64,000 bases of DNA from Paramecium sonneborni (GCA_905182985.1 CAJJDN010000113.1:314479-378478), one strand, 5' to 3'; counted from the stretch's first letter, positions 49,260 to 63,000 are shown. Numbers and translations are program-made. Notes: generated by a model from the sequence alone, not told the origin.

Positions 49260-50246
49260 TCAAAAATTTTCTTCACTTGTGTATTAAGTTTATTCGATTA
49301 TTTAATTTCCATCTTACCAAAATGAAACTTTATTTAAATGATTCTTTTTTTACAATAATGCTTAACCATTAAATTTACCTTCAAGAAAATAACCTATGTA
49401 TTTTCTTCCATCAGAAAATTTATGAATTCCAAATCCATTTTTTTTATTTTTTTTATATTGACCAATATATTCTTCATTAGGTTATTTCCAAGTGAAATTG
49501 CCAATCCCATGCATCAACCCGTTCTTCCATTCTCCCAAATATTTATTACCATTTGAAAAACTCATCTAACCATATCCATTAAAAGTTCCATCAGAAAATT
49601 CTCCAAAATAAGTCGAACCATCATTCCATATATATTTACCAACTCCACTTCTTTTTCCATTTTCATCAAATAATCCAGTAAAATTTGCACCATTTAAATA
49701 ACTTTCAAATACTTCCAATTTCAAATCATAAGAAGGTTATAAAAAAGGAAATGCTTCCTCAATTAGTTTACCCTAAAAAAATACACCTTACTAAATTAGA
49801 AAAATATATATTTACCTTTATTGTACCATCCTAATAAATTAACGTACCTTTGCCATGAAATTAATCCATTAAAAACTCACCTTAATAATAGCTTAAGGTA
49901 TTTTTATCGAACTATTTACCAAACCCACATTTCATGTTAAATATTACATCACCGAAATAATAAACATCTCCTTTTTCAATCTCTATAAATGTGAGAGAAT
50001 CTTTATCTATCAATTATAGCTTTTCCTTTAATTTCATTATTTCCTATGTCATAGGAGGCTTTCCTTAAATAAGAAATATACATATTCATCTGTGATCAAT
50101 TTTACATTTTCATTCTTTTTTTATGGCTAATCTAATGAGATTGTTTTTTATATATCCTCTTATTAAGTTTATGTAGGCGATTCCTATCCAGAGTTTGTAA
50201 TAGGATAAACTTTTTTGCTTGAGGGCAGTTTGTGTTTTTAAGACAT
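49260..50246 (-). CDS. MORN-repeat protein
   Basis: Two introns (25 nt near 49800; an apparent 38-nt one near 50060) leave exactly 308 codons. After a polar Lys/Gln/Ser N-terminus (~60 aa) and a short helix, at least eight MORN repeats follow (YxGxFxxGxxxGxGxx patterns: e.g. YYQGEFLMDQFHGKG, YFGEFSDGTFNGYG, YLGEWKNGLMHGIG, YIGQYKKNKKNGFG). MORN arrays bind membranes or act as rigid extended scaffolds; in ciliates they occur in cortical, ciliary and basal-body proteins. If the long intron is wrong, the start would move to ATG 50050-50052. Confidence 0.85.
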
Positions 50247-50908
50247 AATCTTGATTAAATATTATTAATTTTGAGTAATAATTCTAGAAATTTAAATTAA
50301 GCAGTTTTTTAAATCGAAAATTTAAAATGAATATCTAAGAAGAACAGAAATTGACATTATTTTTGGTGAACTAAAATCTTTTTCATTTATTTCACAATAA
50401 TTCAATACAATCATCATTTAAAAATGCATAATTATATATTTTTTTAAGATCTTTATAAAGTCTAATTAAGATTTTATTTGATAAATAAAATAAAAATTTG
50501 ATAATCCATCTCAATTTAATTATAAATAAGAATTAAATGAATTTATATCAAAAAAACTAAGTTACTACATTAAAGTACAAGATAATTATATAAATTCTTA
50601 GGATGGATTTTACTTTGATTAGTATCATTATAAATTTTTATTTATACTTCATCATTTATCAAATTAAACTATTCATTTATAATGAATTAGAACATTTCTT
50701 TGTAATAAAAAAATTATTATTTTTAGGGTTATTATTAAAACTCCTCATAAATAATATTTCTTTAATCTTTATCCTGTTTTTTAATAATAAAATTATAAAG
50801 CTAGCAAACAAATTAAAAAGCTGCTTTTTTGTTTTGAAGTCTTTATTTGCATCAAAAATATTATAATCAATTAAGTTGATTATATTATTAATTTTAAGAG
50901 AATAATTG
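50247..50908. other. AT-rich intergenic region
   Basis: About 660 bp between divergent gene starts. A standard-code ORF at 50603-50866 is almost purely Ile/Leu/Phe/Asn/Lys and reads straight into the coiled-coil gene frame; I treat it as noise upstream of ATG 50909. Confidence 0.45.
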
Positions 50909-52494
50909 ATGGAACAAATAATAATATAAACTCTGTTGAAATATAATGAAATATTTGACGCAATCTAGTAAGTGTTTTAATTTCATAATTATAATTGTAA
51001 TGACTAAAAGAATTTATTAACGAGGTACTTAGAAACATAGTAAAAGAATTAAAATTGTATTTATGTAACATTAAATGAAAATAATGATTTCCTTGGGATA
51101 AATGAAAAGTTTATGAAATTTTAAAAAAGTGTGAACTCAAATGTAGAAAATCTATTTGAATACAATACAAGTAAAGCATAAATACTGATTAATTAGCTTA
51201 ATTTGAAAAGCTTATAACAACTGAGATCTCTAAAATTGATAAGGATTTCAACACCAAGGTTCATGAAGTTAGGGAGGATATAACTTAATTCAAAAGCAAT
51301 GTTGATTTAACTTATTAAACTATCATTAATGCAAAATAATAATAAAAATTTTAAGAACAAACTATTGAAAAAATTAACTAAGAGCTAGATTATATAAAAC
51401 ATAAATATGCCTTAAAATAAAATTTAGATGATAATTTTGTAAAATATAAATATTGATAATAAGATCGAAATTCGAGATTGTATTTCGAATGTATCTTAAA
51501 GCATCAGCTATTTAAGAAATGATGTACAACTTTTGTTTAAAAATACAAAAGAAATGAAAAGCTAAGCATAATAAGAGAACAGCCTTATTAAAGAATAATT
51601 GTAGAATCTGGATAAGTAGATTTTATAAATTGATGAATGCTTTAATTAATTAGGTTATTTGTCAAAGAGAATAGAAAATTGTAAATTAGGTATATAATTG
51701 ATAGTAACATGAAGATATTACCAAAATGGAAGAAAAGTTTAAAGTATTGATAAACTTGTACTAAGAATTAGAATTAAACAATTCAAAAGTTGTGAAATTC
51801 GAAGTTCATTCAGCTGTTAAAAAGTTTGATGAAGATTCTATAAGAATAGGTCTTATTTAGGAAAAATAGAGTAATTAATTAGAACAAATTTTTTGTTAAT
51901 TGGAAAATGTACTTAATTAGAATATTGGAATTAAAGATAATTAATTATCAATTTAGGAACAATTTAATTAAGAAATTAAATCCCTTTAGAAATAGATATC
52001 TCGATAATAAAAGTATTTGGAGCAGTTAAAAGAAAAGTAAATATTTCAAATTTATTAATCACAGTCTCACAAAAAACACATAAAGTTCAAACGATGTACC
52101 CTTACAAATAAAAGGAGTGAATTCTCAATTATAATATTAATGGAAATATTTTAATTAATGCTTTAATCTGACAAAAGATGCTTTAGACATAATATAGGAT
52201 TACTGTGAAACACTTTAAGTTCCTTCTATTAATTAAGAAAAAGACTTAACAAATTTAATCTTGCTATTAGATAGAAGATAAAATGAACTAAAAAGGAATC
52301 TACATTAAAATCCAACACAATCATCTAATTTTCCTTCTAGAACTTTAATGAGACTTCAAACACCAAAAACTTCATAGCCACTTGAAAATTCAGCTAGAAT
52401 ACATTCTCTTCAATAACGAAGATGCATATATAGCAAAAATGGAAGCTAAACAATAAGTGTAGACTCAAAAAGGGAGACATTAGTTTAAAATTGA
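50909..52494 (+). CDS. coiled-coil protein, unknown function (493 aa)
   Basis: Four introns (26, 25, 25 and 28 nt, near 51171, 51438, 51691 and 52040) leave exactly 494 codons, which supports the model strongly. Most of the protein is an extended coiled coil (Glu/Lys/Gln/Leu heptads, about 51190-52040). A Tyr/Trp-containing stretch and a basic Ser/Thr-rich tail (NFPSRTLMRLQTPKT, about 52320) follow. No catalytic motif. The layout suits a structural protein of the cortex or basal body (inference). Confidence 0.78.
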
Positions 52495-53024
52495 TTAAAA
52501 AAAAGATAGAATTATATAGTTTGAACTTTAATCAATCCATTTATTTATATTGTTTCATTCTTGATTTCTTCAATTTAAATTTTAAATATCAAATATTCCT
52601 TAGAATTTCTAACTATAGATTGTTAAAAGATAGCCTATTTAAATAATGCATTTATATTTGTTGAAATATTTTAGTTTATATAAATGATCAAATCTTTAAT
52701 AATTATAAACAAAGATTATTTATATACTATGTTTAGTAGTAGTTCTCAAAAAAAAGAATTTAAAAATGAATGAATAAAATTGAATTATTTATAAAACTAA
52801 TTTTTTTAGCAAAGAAAATTCAAGAATTTAAATTGGTAATCTAAAGTATTTAAAAAGCTAATTAAAATATTTTATGTGATATTAAAATTTTTACAAATTT
52901 AATTATGTTTAATTTTAGTTAGCTTATAAAATAACCTTTAGTTTATGATTCATAACTATTATCTAAAATGTAAGCATTATTCTATTTCAGATGCCCTTTA
53001 TAACTCAGACATAAATATCTTATA
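52495..53024. other. AT-rich intergenic region, no gene seen
   Basis: About 530 bp between co-directional genes; no convincing frame on either strand. Confidence 0.45.
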
Positions 53025-53922
53025 ATGGAATAAAAAATAATAGAGGCTAAACAATTAGAGCATGAAATTTACAAAATGAAAGATGAAGATGAGGGGTGGA
53101 AAAAATTAAAGATAAGCTTAGAATTTGCTCCATAGAACACTCTCAATAGTAAATTCATAATCAGTATTAAATTAGAATGAAATTTTAGTCAGACATGCTT
53201 TGGCATGGCATAATTATTTTAAAAGAGTAACAGAATTTAAAGATTCAAATATATATCATTATGATTTGATTGATCCTCCTTTACAGTATTTAGGGACTAA
53301 ACAATGCGAAAAATTAAAATAGGAAATAAATAAATTAGACTTTGATAAAGTCTATGTGTCACCGTTATTAAGGCATATTATTTGAAAGTAACTATAGAGC
53401 AATACAAACAACTCAATTATTGTTTTGTGACCATCCTTAGAGATAGAAAATATAATTTATTCTATGTCCAGAAATTTGTGAGAAAATAAGCACCGTAAAT
53501 TCAATTTATAAATGGGGCAATTTAACATAATTGTTATAAGATGTATCCTTTTTAATTATGATATTTAGAATGGAAATCCAATTTAATTTGACTTTACTTA
53601 GATGCCAGAGAATCTTGAATTTTGGCAGTTTGATCTATTGCAAAAAGGTTATAATCTCAATGATTGTAAACCTACTAGAGAAGATTAAGAAAAATTCTTG
53701 GTAGAAGAATTTGTCATAAAAGGATCAAGCTTTTAATTAGAATATAGTAGGAATGTTACGAGTAGAGTGTAAGGATTTGTTGATAAAATTAAAGAAGATG
53801 AATCCTAAAATAAAATTGGAATTGTCACTCATTTTCAAATTATTAAAGCAATATTATAATGTAGTAAATAAAGAATAGATTTTAAATTTGGTAATGGAGC
53901 TGTGTTTGGACTTAATTTGTGA
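53025..53922 (+). CDS. histidine phosphatase superfamily (phosphoglycerate mutase-like) protein
   Basis: The catalytic RHA motif (about 53195) is followed by the family's VYVSPLLRAIQTTQLL block and the late GIVTH motif that supplies the second histidine (about 53820). A helical N-terminus of ~45 aa precedes it. Introns: a 25-nt GC...AG intron at 53373-53397, a 26-nt intron near 53547, and an unresolved first intron (40 nt gives exactly 269 codons, but removes the usual hydrophobic strand before RHA). Members remove phosphate from sugars, proteins or other metabolites; the substrate is not evident. Nearest in style to small eukaryotic PGAM-like phosphatases. Confidence 0.82.
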
Positions 53923-53957
53923 TTTGCATGATTATTTGATATTTTTTATAAATATTG

Positions 53958-55291
53958 AAACACATGGATCTGTTTCGAAAAGCTGATAAAACTAAAGCTG
54001 AAATCGATATAGATATAGTGTTTAATTAGATTCTCTATAAAGAGCAATTCCCTAAATTAGAACCATTTATTAAATTACTCACTTTACAAAGTCATTCTGA
54101 ATATTTAGAAGTAACTTCATAATCGATTCTTGCTTCTTCAAAGAATTAAAGTGTATGAATTGATGGCATTTAATTTAGTGCCATAAAATGAATAGGATAA
54201 TTTGTACATGTTTACTCAGGAAGAATGAGATAAGATTGATATTGAAGATTTGGATGAATTTGCATTAAAGTTTAAAAATATAAAGAAAAAAAAAAAATAG
54301 TATTAAGAAGACTTATCAAAAGGTTATAAAATATGAATAAAATATTATCGATAATTTTACAATAGTTCGCAGTTGAATATCGCACTTTACTTATGTTAAC
54401 ACCTACAGAAATTACATCAAAGCTTCTAGTAGACATGAGTTATTAATCTGATAGAAAAGACACTTTATCTTAATTACTTTCAAACCTAATAATTTTGATG
54501 ATAAATAGCTATTAAGTTAGATTGCAGATTCACTTTGAGTATTTTAATAATACATTAGCTTTTCTATTATGAAGAACAAACTTGCATTATGTTATCATAT
54601 CAAAAATTGGATAGTTTGTTTATCATTTTTACAGAAATGTGTAAATTATAACTAAAAGAAACATCATTATGGAATGCAACCCTGTAGATTTTATCAATGA
54701 AGAATGTGCCATGTCTAATTATTCTGCTTAAGTTCTATCTAAAAATGCCTAAGTTTTTAAATATATAAAGTATTACTAGAATTGTTTCCAGAATCTGCTA
54801 AATTGCTTATTGAATAATCCAAAAAATAATAAATCGTATTGAGAAGAAATTTATTGGAAAATCATATAATTGACCTATAAATTCCTGAAAATTAAACATT
54901 TAAGTTTTAAAGGTAGCATAAATTAAGAAGCATGATTTCCTAAGAGAAATTATTTAAACCAGCTTAACCTCTTTTATAAAAGTCTGAGTTAACCACTATG
55001 ACTGGATTTTACAGGAAAGATTCTTAACATAGAAAAAAACTATCTTCAAGAAATATTGAAGTTTCTGATAAAGAAGTTGTTCAAATTCTTCTTAATAAAA
55101 AACAATTTACCTCCATTAGGACGCTTCATTCTTAAACTTCTGATAAATTTAGTAGAACCTCCAATATCTCAATAATGCTTAATTTTAATTTCTAATCTGT
55201 TAAATTGACAAAATCCTCAAAATAAGTTTAAAGCTTATGTTTATTACCAGAGATGTCTCAAAATTAAAAAAAAAATACCTCATCATTATGA
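53958..55291 (+). pseudogene. disrupted or mis-sequenced gene, unknown protein
   Basis: Starts cleanly (MDLFRKADKTKAEIDIDIV), 35 bp after the phosphatase. Coding-looking pieces then continue in different frames: VYELMAFNLVPQNE, an in-frame TGA near 54228 between FTQEE and DKIDIEDLDEF, EYRTLLMLTPTEITSKLL (about 54370-54440), EEQTCIMLSYQKLDSLF, LLELFPESAKLLIEQSKK (about 54770), and a Ser/Lys/Thr-rich C-terminal part ending at TGA 55289-55291. Not all joins can be explained by tiny GT...AG introns. The overall helical, Leu-rich layout resembles a HEAT-like repeat protein, but I do not recognise a family. Pseudogene or sequencing errors. Confidence 0.5.
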
Positions 55292-55751
55292 ACAATTATG
55301 ATAAATAGTTTTATCTAATCTTTTACATCATTTCAGGTAAAATCTTTTACATTAAATTTATTCCTTTATAAACAATTTAAAAAACTATTTTGTTTTTTAT
55401 TTTAATATATTATTAGATATTAATTAAGGTTTTTATCATATAATATTGTATTTTGTTAAATTTCTAATAGAGAAAAGGATAAAAAAGAATTATTTATTCA
55501 TGAAACGCTACTGCAAATTTTATAATAAATTTAAATTTTACTTGAGCTTAGTTCCATAAATTAGTTTAAACCTTAGTTTCTTTTTATATTTGCATTTATA
55601 AAATTAGTTTAGTCTAATAAATATTATGTTCTAATATTTTTTTTAGACTCAGTAATTATTTCAGATTAAAGTCTTCATCATATCAAACTAATTTTGTAAA
55701 GTGAATAAACTAAACAATTTGAATAATAATTTGTAATTATAGGTAATCAAT
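55292..55751. other. AT-rich intergenic region, no gene seen
   Basis: About 460 bp between two 3' ends; only low-complexity frames. Confidence 0.45.
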
Positions 55752-55967
55752 TCATTTCTTTGAATTTTTCTAATTCTATCCAAGTAATTTATTTTAGTAT
55801 TGTTCTGGAAAAGCTGCCTCGTCTAATTTTTACCAAAATTTTTTCTTCATAAATTCTGTTTTATGAACGAATCTATTGAACGCTGAGTTTTGAACTAGAT
55901 ATTGGGTTAAATGGGGATTCTCTTTGGCATTCAAGAAAATGTTCAATTTATTTAAAAAATTCCTCAT
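55752..55967 (-). CDS. hidden small protein (71 aa)
   Basis: ATG 55965-55967 to TGA 55752-55754, exactly 72 codons, no intron. The sequence is balanced and protein-like (MRNFLNKLNIFLNAKENP..., with FVHKTEFMKKKFWQKLDEAAFPEQ in the middle), unlike the Ile/Asn/Lys noise around it. It is short, basic and amphipathic, so a mitochondrial or small complex subunit is possible. It contains Gln codons TAA/TAG at five or so places, so standard translation hides it. It lies alone in a 1.1-kb gap between neighbouring genes. Confidence 0.6.
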
Positions 55968-56427
55968 AAATTATTAATAAAAACAAATAATCTCATAAAA
56001 TTTTTATGAATTATAATTCTTAATTAAAAGATGATTTTAATTATTTAATTTCTTCAAAATTTGAAAAGAGAATTGAAAACTATCTCTAATTTAAATTATT
56101 GTAAACAAGAAGATCCAAATGCAGTAATAGTATTTCCTTTGTTTGATTGGAAAAAATATGTAATATTAAATTTGTTGATTGTTATTCTATTGAAAATATT
56201 TTTCCATTAAATTGTCATTATATAATTTATCAATTTACTTACATTTAACTAATATCGCCTACTACTAAAGTAATCAAAAAAAAAATATTAAAAGATATTT
56301 ATAACAAAATAAAATTTTGTAATTAGAATAATTTTATTAATTTGAGAAATGTCATTTCAATATTTAGTCCAATTATTTAGAATTCATAAATATATAAATT
56401 GTGATAATTAACAATGACAATTATAAT
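55968..56427. other. AT-rich intergenic region, no gene seen
   Basis: About 460 bp between the 71-aa ORF start and the RanBP1 3' end; short low-complexity frames only. Expected to hold the small gene's promoter. Confidence 0.45.
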
Positions 56428-56954
56428 TCACTCCTTCTATGGCTCTTCTGTTTGTACGGCCTTGTTATTTTCATAAGCTTTTTCGAATTCAGTTTTAAAT
56501 CTTTCAACCTCTTCTGGTGAAGTGAATCGAACACACAATTACCATACTTTTGCTTATTCATCAGAAGCATCATAGCAAGTCCATATCCATGATTTGTCTG
56601 CTGTCTTTAATTACGACAATTTGCAAAATCCCTCTTATGCTGTGATAAAATGATTAGCAATTAATTTTCCTGTCTTATCTTATCTCATAAGTAATCTAAT
56701 TTTATTTGATTTCTTGTTTTTAAGGAATTTCAAGTCTCCAACACCTCTTTCCTAAAACTATAAAACAATATTACCTTCCATTGAGCATCTGCAAATCTAT
56801 AAATTTTAGCTCGGAATTTTGCTACTTCTTCATCTTCTTCTTCTCCAGTTTAAATATCTACTTTAGTAAGTGTAGCTTCTCCATTTCCAGTAGAAAAAAC
56901 TTCTTATTCTGGGTTATAATCACCTACTTATTCTTCATCACTGTGAGGGTCCAT
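56428..56954 (-). CDS. Ran-binding protein 1 (RanBP1)
   Basis: One 23-nt intron (about 56750-56772) leaves exactly 168 codons (167 aa). After an acidic N-terminus comes a complete Ran-binding domain: GEEEDEEVAKFRAKIYRF, then ERGVGDLKFLKN (the family's ERGxGxxKxL block), IRLLMRQDKTGKLIANH, SWIWTCYD and an acidic/aromatic end. RanBP1 binds Ran-GTP and promotes RanGAP-driven GTP hydrolysis in the cytoplasm, releasing export complexes. Single small domain and length match the stand-alone family rather than RanBP2/Nup fusions. Confidence 0.93.
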
Positions 56955-57114
56955 TGATTAAATTAAAAAATATTTAAAATATTTAAAAATTCAATTTATT
57001 ATCAAACTTTTTATTATGATTTCTGAGGATGTTATGGTTAAGAATTTTAGAAAACCTATTTTCAATTGTGATTCACTTTAATAAATATTTATCCTTCACC
57101 TCCCTTATTAAATA

Positions 57115-59862
57115 TCATCTTTTTTTAATTTAAAAAAGAGAAATAACTGCATTATTATAATAAATGATAATCGATTCTAAGATTGAATCAATGATCTCAA
57201 TTCTATTATTTTTCTGGCTTATAAGTTTATTGCAAGCAAATCAATCAAATAATTAAGCAATTGCTCATTTTAATATATTTTCATTATAAGAAAATTTGTA
57301 AATATTTTAGAAATATCATAACATCTGATTTTCTTTATTCTCAATATTAAATAATTATTTTCACACTAATCTCTTTTGAATTTTGATGTTTGCTATTTCT
57401 TTATTTGATTTAAAATCTCAATTTAAAAAAAAATATAGCCTTTCTTTTGACTTATTTAGTATATAACAATTTTATATTACTTTCCTCAATAATGATTAAA
57501 AAATTATCCTTTCTTTCTTTCCTAAATATCTACTCCATTTTTTCAATTATTTCAATTGGCTTTGTAATTTTGAAAGAAATTCTAAATTTTTATCAACATT
57601 TTATTTTATTAATTTATCATTAGTTTGATAAAATTGATATAATGTATAACTTAAATTTAGGTGAACTTTTTTTTAAAATGTGAAGAAAATAATTACTATT
57701 TTGGAACTTAAATAGATTCCATAATTTCTTAATCCTTAACTATATATTATGGATTATTAAGTTATATACTTTTCTAATCAATTGTTAACTTACAATTTTC
57801 TGTTATTTAATTGTAATACTCATTTATCAATAAATAATGAGTATCTAATAATTATAGATCATATGTTTCTTTTATTACATCTTCGAAAATGTAGGACTAA
57901 TTAGAACTTAAAATTCTCTATTTTCTTTTACGAGTAAACTAAATAAAAAATTTAAACAATCCTTAATACTATCATATTTTTCTTATGGTTTAGGAATTTT
58001 TAATTATAAAAAACAACTAGGTAAAATTAATAATCTTGGATAAAATTTTCTAACTCTTTTAGGTAATTTACAATAAAAATTTATTTAACTTTTTTTTATT
58101 ATTAATATTTTTATTAAACAATAATTTATATATTTTAAATAGATTTATATAACTGCAAAATAGAAAGCTTAATCTTAATATTATAATAATTCACATAAAC
58201 ATTAATTTGATCATTAATTTTATAAGGAAGATCTTGAATATTTTAATCAATATATACTTATTATTAATTTTTATAAAAGAAGTCCGAAATTTATAATGAT
58301 TCTTAAGTTATCCATTTTGTTTAATAAGGAATAAAAATAGTCATTGGATTAAAATAGATTATATTATTTAATTTTAAGATCATTACTGTATTTTAATCTT
58401 AATCTAAAACTTCATCATATGTTTAATGAAGTAAAGGAAGACTATTGTTTTTATGCATCTCTATTAAATCATTAATATTTTATTTATTCGGATCTTAATT
58501 ATATTAATATTCTGTTCTAGAATTTTATAAATTGATATTTGGTAATTTCAATTATTAATTTTATGATGAATCTATTGTTTATTTTATTTCATTTAATTAG
58601 GTTTCAAAAATTTAGTTTTGATTTTAACAATTAATTAATGTTTATTAATAATTTGATTCACTCTGTTGCATCTATTCTTAATGTTCTAATTTTCGCTTTT
58701 CAATTTCTTACAGTTATAGTTTTTAAATTATTTATTTTATTTAATTTTTGCTAATTTATAAGAAGATCTTCCTCTAAATTCCTTATCATTGTCTTTAATT
58801 ACATTTATTTCTGCTGATAATTATATTTCTATTCTTGACTCTTATTTAATTCTTCATTATATTCTTAACTAAGTCTCTACCTTTCTAATTTCAAGCCAAA
58901 ATTATGTAGTCTACTAATTACTTTTTTTTATGTATCATAAATTTATGATGATTAAAGTGATTATCCTTCAGTATATTTCATCATAATTTATTGATCTAAT
59001 TATATTATTTTTGTTTTCAAATTTTCAATATATTTATCAAAATCTAAATCAATTTTTGTTATTTGAAATTACAATTTTTCATAATAACTAATTAAAACAT
59101 TTAATCTTTTCTTGAATATTTTCATTCTAAATATTTAAATTCAAACTTTGGTTTTATTCTTATTTATTTATAGCCAGATTTTAAATTTATGTCTCTATTA
59201 ATCTTTGGTGTTCGTTTAATTAATTATTTTTTTTATTTTATTCTTAATTTTAAGTTCTATCAATCTAAAGTTCATTATCAATTTTTTTTAATAATTATTC
59301 TTTTTCATAATTTTTTTATTGTTATAATAACTCTAATCATTATTAATCTTTTATAAACTATTTAATAGTTTGTATTTTAGTTTTTTTAAATTAACTACTA
59401 TTTTTATTAGCAATAATAGATTATAAATCTCTAATCATAATATAATTAAATAATAAATATTATATTATTAAGTTTCTTAATTTATATTAAAAGGTCTTGA
59501 ATTTTTAGACGTGTGTTTATAAATCTCATCTTTAAATAGTATTTAAAATTTCTATAATTTTATAGTATTAAATGATTCAATTTAAATCTGAGTTTTATTT
59601 TTCCTTGTATCCTTATCTTCATTTTTTTTCTATTATTTTAATTTTATATTAATTGTTGCTTTAATTTATTTAAGTTTCGAATACATTTTATTTTATTTAA
59701 GATCTACCTTTAACTTATATAAGTTCTTTTTCACTTTACTAAATAATAAAATTATTCTACTTATAACTTGAAAATTTGAGCATCTGCAAACTATTACATT
59801 TCTTATCTATTTTAAAAATTATCCACATAACGAACACGGATGGAGCCTTAATTTTTTTGCAT
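57115..59862 (-). CDS. long coiled-coil protein, unknown function
   Basis: ATG 59860-59862 opens MQKNQGSIRVRYVDNF; a 22-nt intron follows. From there to about 57115 the minus strand keeps coding-like Glu/Lys/Gln/Leu heptads across several introns, best between 58650 and 59060 (e.g. LDFDKYIENLKTKIIQLDQ, LEEDLLINQQKLNK). The last block ends IKKR at TGA 57115-57117. Extreme A+T (80% or more) makes intron edges uncertain, so boundaries inside are approximate. Probably a structural protein of about 850 aa; no motif recognised. It could be two adjacent genes. Confidence 0.5.
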
Positions 59863-60011
59863 TTTAAGATATTAGATTTTTGATAAATAATGACATAATA
59901 AATAATAATAGAAACAATAATATTTAATAAAGTTTTGTATTATAATATTAATCGAATATTACTTATTGTAATATTGATTTTAATAATATGCTTACATAAT
60001 TAAATAAAAAC

Positions 60012-63000
60012 TCACAAATATTATGGAATTTATATAGGTAAACCTTTGTAAGCTCTTATTTCTTACATTATTTGATTAGCCTAAAATATATATATATATA
60101 TATACTTCAGAACCCTATTATAATGGATCACTATTAAGTGTTAACCAATGATCTAATTAACTTAAACTATATGCTTTATTTTAAGTCATCAAAGTTAATT
60201 AATCATGAAATTAAACTATGTTAGGACCTCTCACATATGCTTTAATCTAATATATATAGATTTAATATATACTTGTGAAGAGGATGTTTCTGGAAGTTTC
60301 TTTTCCTCTAAAATAATTCCTTATGAATTATTTAAACATTTATAGACTTAATCTATGACTGATATGTTTGAATAAATTTCAACTGAAAATACTGGTTCCT
60401 ATAATCTTGGTTTAGCTTATAATTAGCATCCTTAGCATAACTTTCTCGCTGCAGGTATAATTTAATATGGTTCTTTATATATATTACCAGCATGAGATAA
60501 AAACTTTAATACGTTTAATTACATTCCTCTTACTCCTTCTTCACAAAGTGCTCCTTCTTTTGTAAACCATTACCAAGTTACATTCAAATGCTCTTCAATT
60601 TCATAAATACTGTAACTCTCATCAGGTAATGATTTATTTACAATAATATTAGGACCTTTATTATTTGGACCAAAAGCAAAAATTTCTAATTTTTCATCTT
60701 GAAACCAATTTTTTGTATTTTTATCTAATTATTATATTTCAGATTGATTATTTGATTCAATTAAATTAATTAATTTTTCATTTAATGGGATTGCTTCTCC
60801 TTTTATGATATTATGATTATTTAGAGATTTAATTTCATTTTAATTTGATTTACCTGTTATAGTTTCATTATAATTAATAAAATAATTAGATTTTTTAATT
60901 TCAATATTTTTAAGATTTTTATTAGTTAATTCTTCAACAAAATATTATAAATAATGATAAGAATTTCCAATTAACATTAAACATGGATCTAATTAAAAAG
61001 ATATAGTAGGATTTAATTTTGTTAATTATCTAATTGCTTCAATTAAAATATTCAAATCCTTTGGATCTTTAGGCGTAATGTTAATTCTAACTTAATAATC
61101 TTATTAGTATTATAAAGGAGTCATTTAAATTGGATTTCTTGGATCTGATATTGTACAAATTCCTTTAACGAATTTATCAATCCCTTTTATTCCAACTATA
61201 TTTCCAGCGGGTACATATTCAATAGAAGTAGGTTTCTCTGTAGGAAAACAAAATGTTTATCCTATTGATTAAAATGTTTAGTCTACACGTTAATATGCTT
61301 ATTCTTCAACTTCTTCAAAAATATCATCATCACATTTATATGAAGTTTTAATAAATTAATACAGAGCTCCATGTATTCTTATCTCTTGTCCTGAATGTAT
61401 TGTTCCTGAAAATACTCTTCCTATTGATATAAATTCTTATTTATCTGATATCATAAAACAAACTGAAATTACCAAAGGACCTTTGGGATCGCAATTTTTA
61501 ATTGATTCATATAATTAATCATCTTTATATTATTTAAAAAGCTTTGCAACCTTTTAATTTTAAGCAATTCTTGGAGGTGGTATATGGAATATACATGATT
61601 ACACTACTATTTCTGATAAATTAATCCATAAATCAAAAATTGATATTAATAATTTCTTACCTTCTTATTCTTTAATCTCATCAGTTAATTTAATCCCAAT
61701 TCTCTCTGTCATTTAATAAACAATATCTTTTTCGCCATTCATTATAGCTTTTGATAATTTCATTATTGGATCTAAAATGAAAGCAACAAATGCTCTTTTT
61801 AATTCTTAACTTTCTTTATTAATACTTGAATTACTCCATTATTTTGTTTATGTATCAAAATAATGATCACCCCATAATTTTTCAGCTAATCTTATATGTT
61901 CTATATTAAATTTCTTTTCATAAAATTATGCAAATTATAAACAATTAAAACCCCATTGTTATTTTGCAGATCCAAATATTACTTAACCATCAGCAGGACT
62001 TAATATTTTATCTTATTAATAAAGCTATATAATTTAAGTGATTCTTTCTATTTAATTATGTAAAGTTAAATATATTTATTCTCCGCTAAGATTTTATTTT
62101 AAAAATGCTTTATCCATTTTATTTATTAAGAATACCATAGGATTTTATTCTTTTAAAAATGTTCTAATTATTGTTTCAAGTTCATGATTTATATATTAGC
62201 CAAAATTAATTATAATAATAGCTCCATCTGATAATCTTGATAAACCTTCTGTCTATTTATTATATTTATTTGTAGATTTCATTAAATTTATTAAATAACC
62301 CTCTTCTTCTCCATTATTATTATTCTTTTTTTTATAATATATGTTTTTAATATTACATTAAGATTATAATTCTTAAACAANCATATTCAATAGAAGTAGG
62401 TTTCTCTGTAGGAAAACAAAATGTTTATCCTATTGATTAAAATGTTTAGTCTACACGTTAATATGCTTATTCTTCAACTTCTTCAAAAATATCATCATCA
62501 CATTTATATGAAGTTTTAATAAATTAATACAGAGCTCCATGTATTCTTATCTCTTGTCCTGAATGTATTGTTCCTGAAAATACTCTTCCTATTGATATAA
62601 ATTCTTATTTATCTGATATCATAAAACAAACTGAAATTACCAAAGGACCTTTGGGATCGCAATTTTTAATTGATTCATATAATTAATCATCTTTATATTA
62701 TTTAAAAAGCTTTGCAACCTTTTAATTTTAAGCAATTCTTGGAGGTGGTATATGGAATATACATGATTACACTACTATTTCTGATAAATTAATCCATAAA
62801 TCAAAAATTGATATTAATAATTTCTTACCTTCTTATTCTTTAATCTCATCAGTTAATTTAATCCCAATTCTCTCTGTCATTTAATAAACAATATCTTTTT
62901 CGCCATTCATTATAGCTTTTGATAATTTCATTATTGGATCTAAAATGAAAGCAACAAATGCTCTTTTTAATTCTTAACTTTCTTTATTAATACTTGAATT

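Noticed and set aside
50603..50866. 87-codon very hydrophobic plus ORF
   Set aside because: Almost only Ile, Leu, Phe, Asn and Lys, as expected by chance in AT-rich DNA. The downstream gene closes perfectly from ATG 50909.
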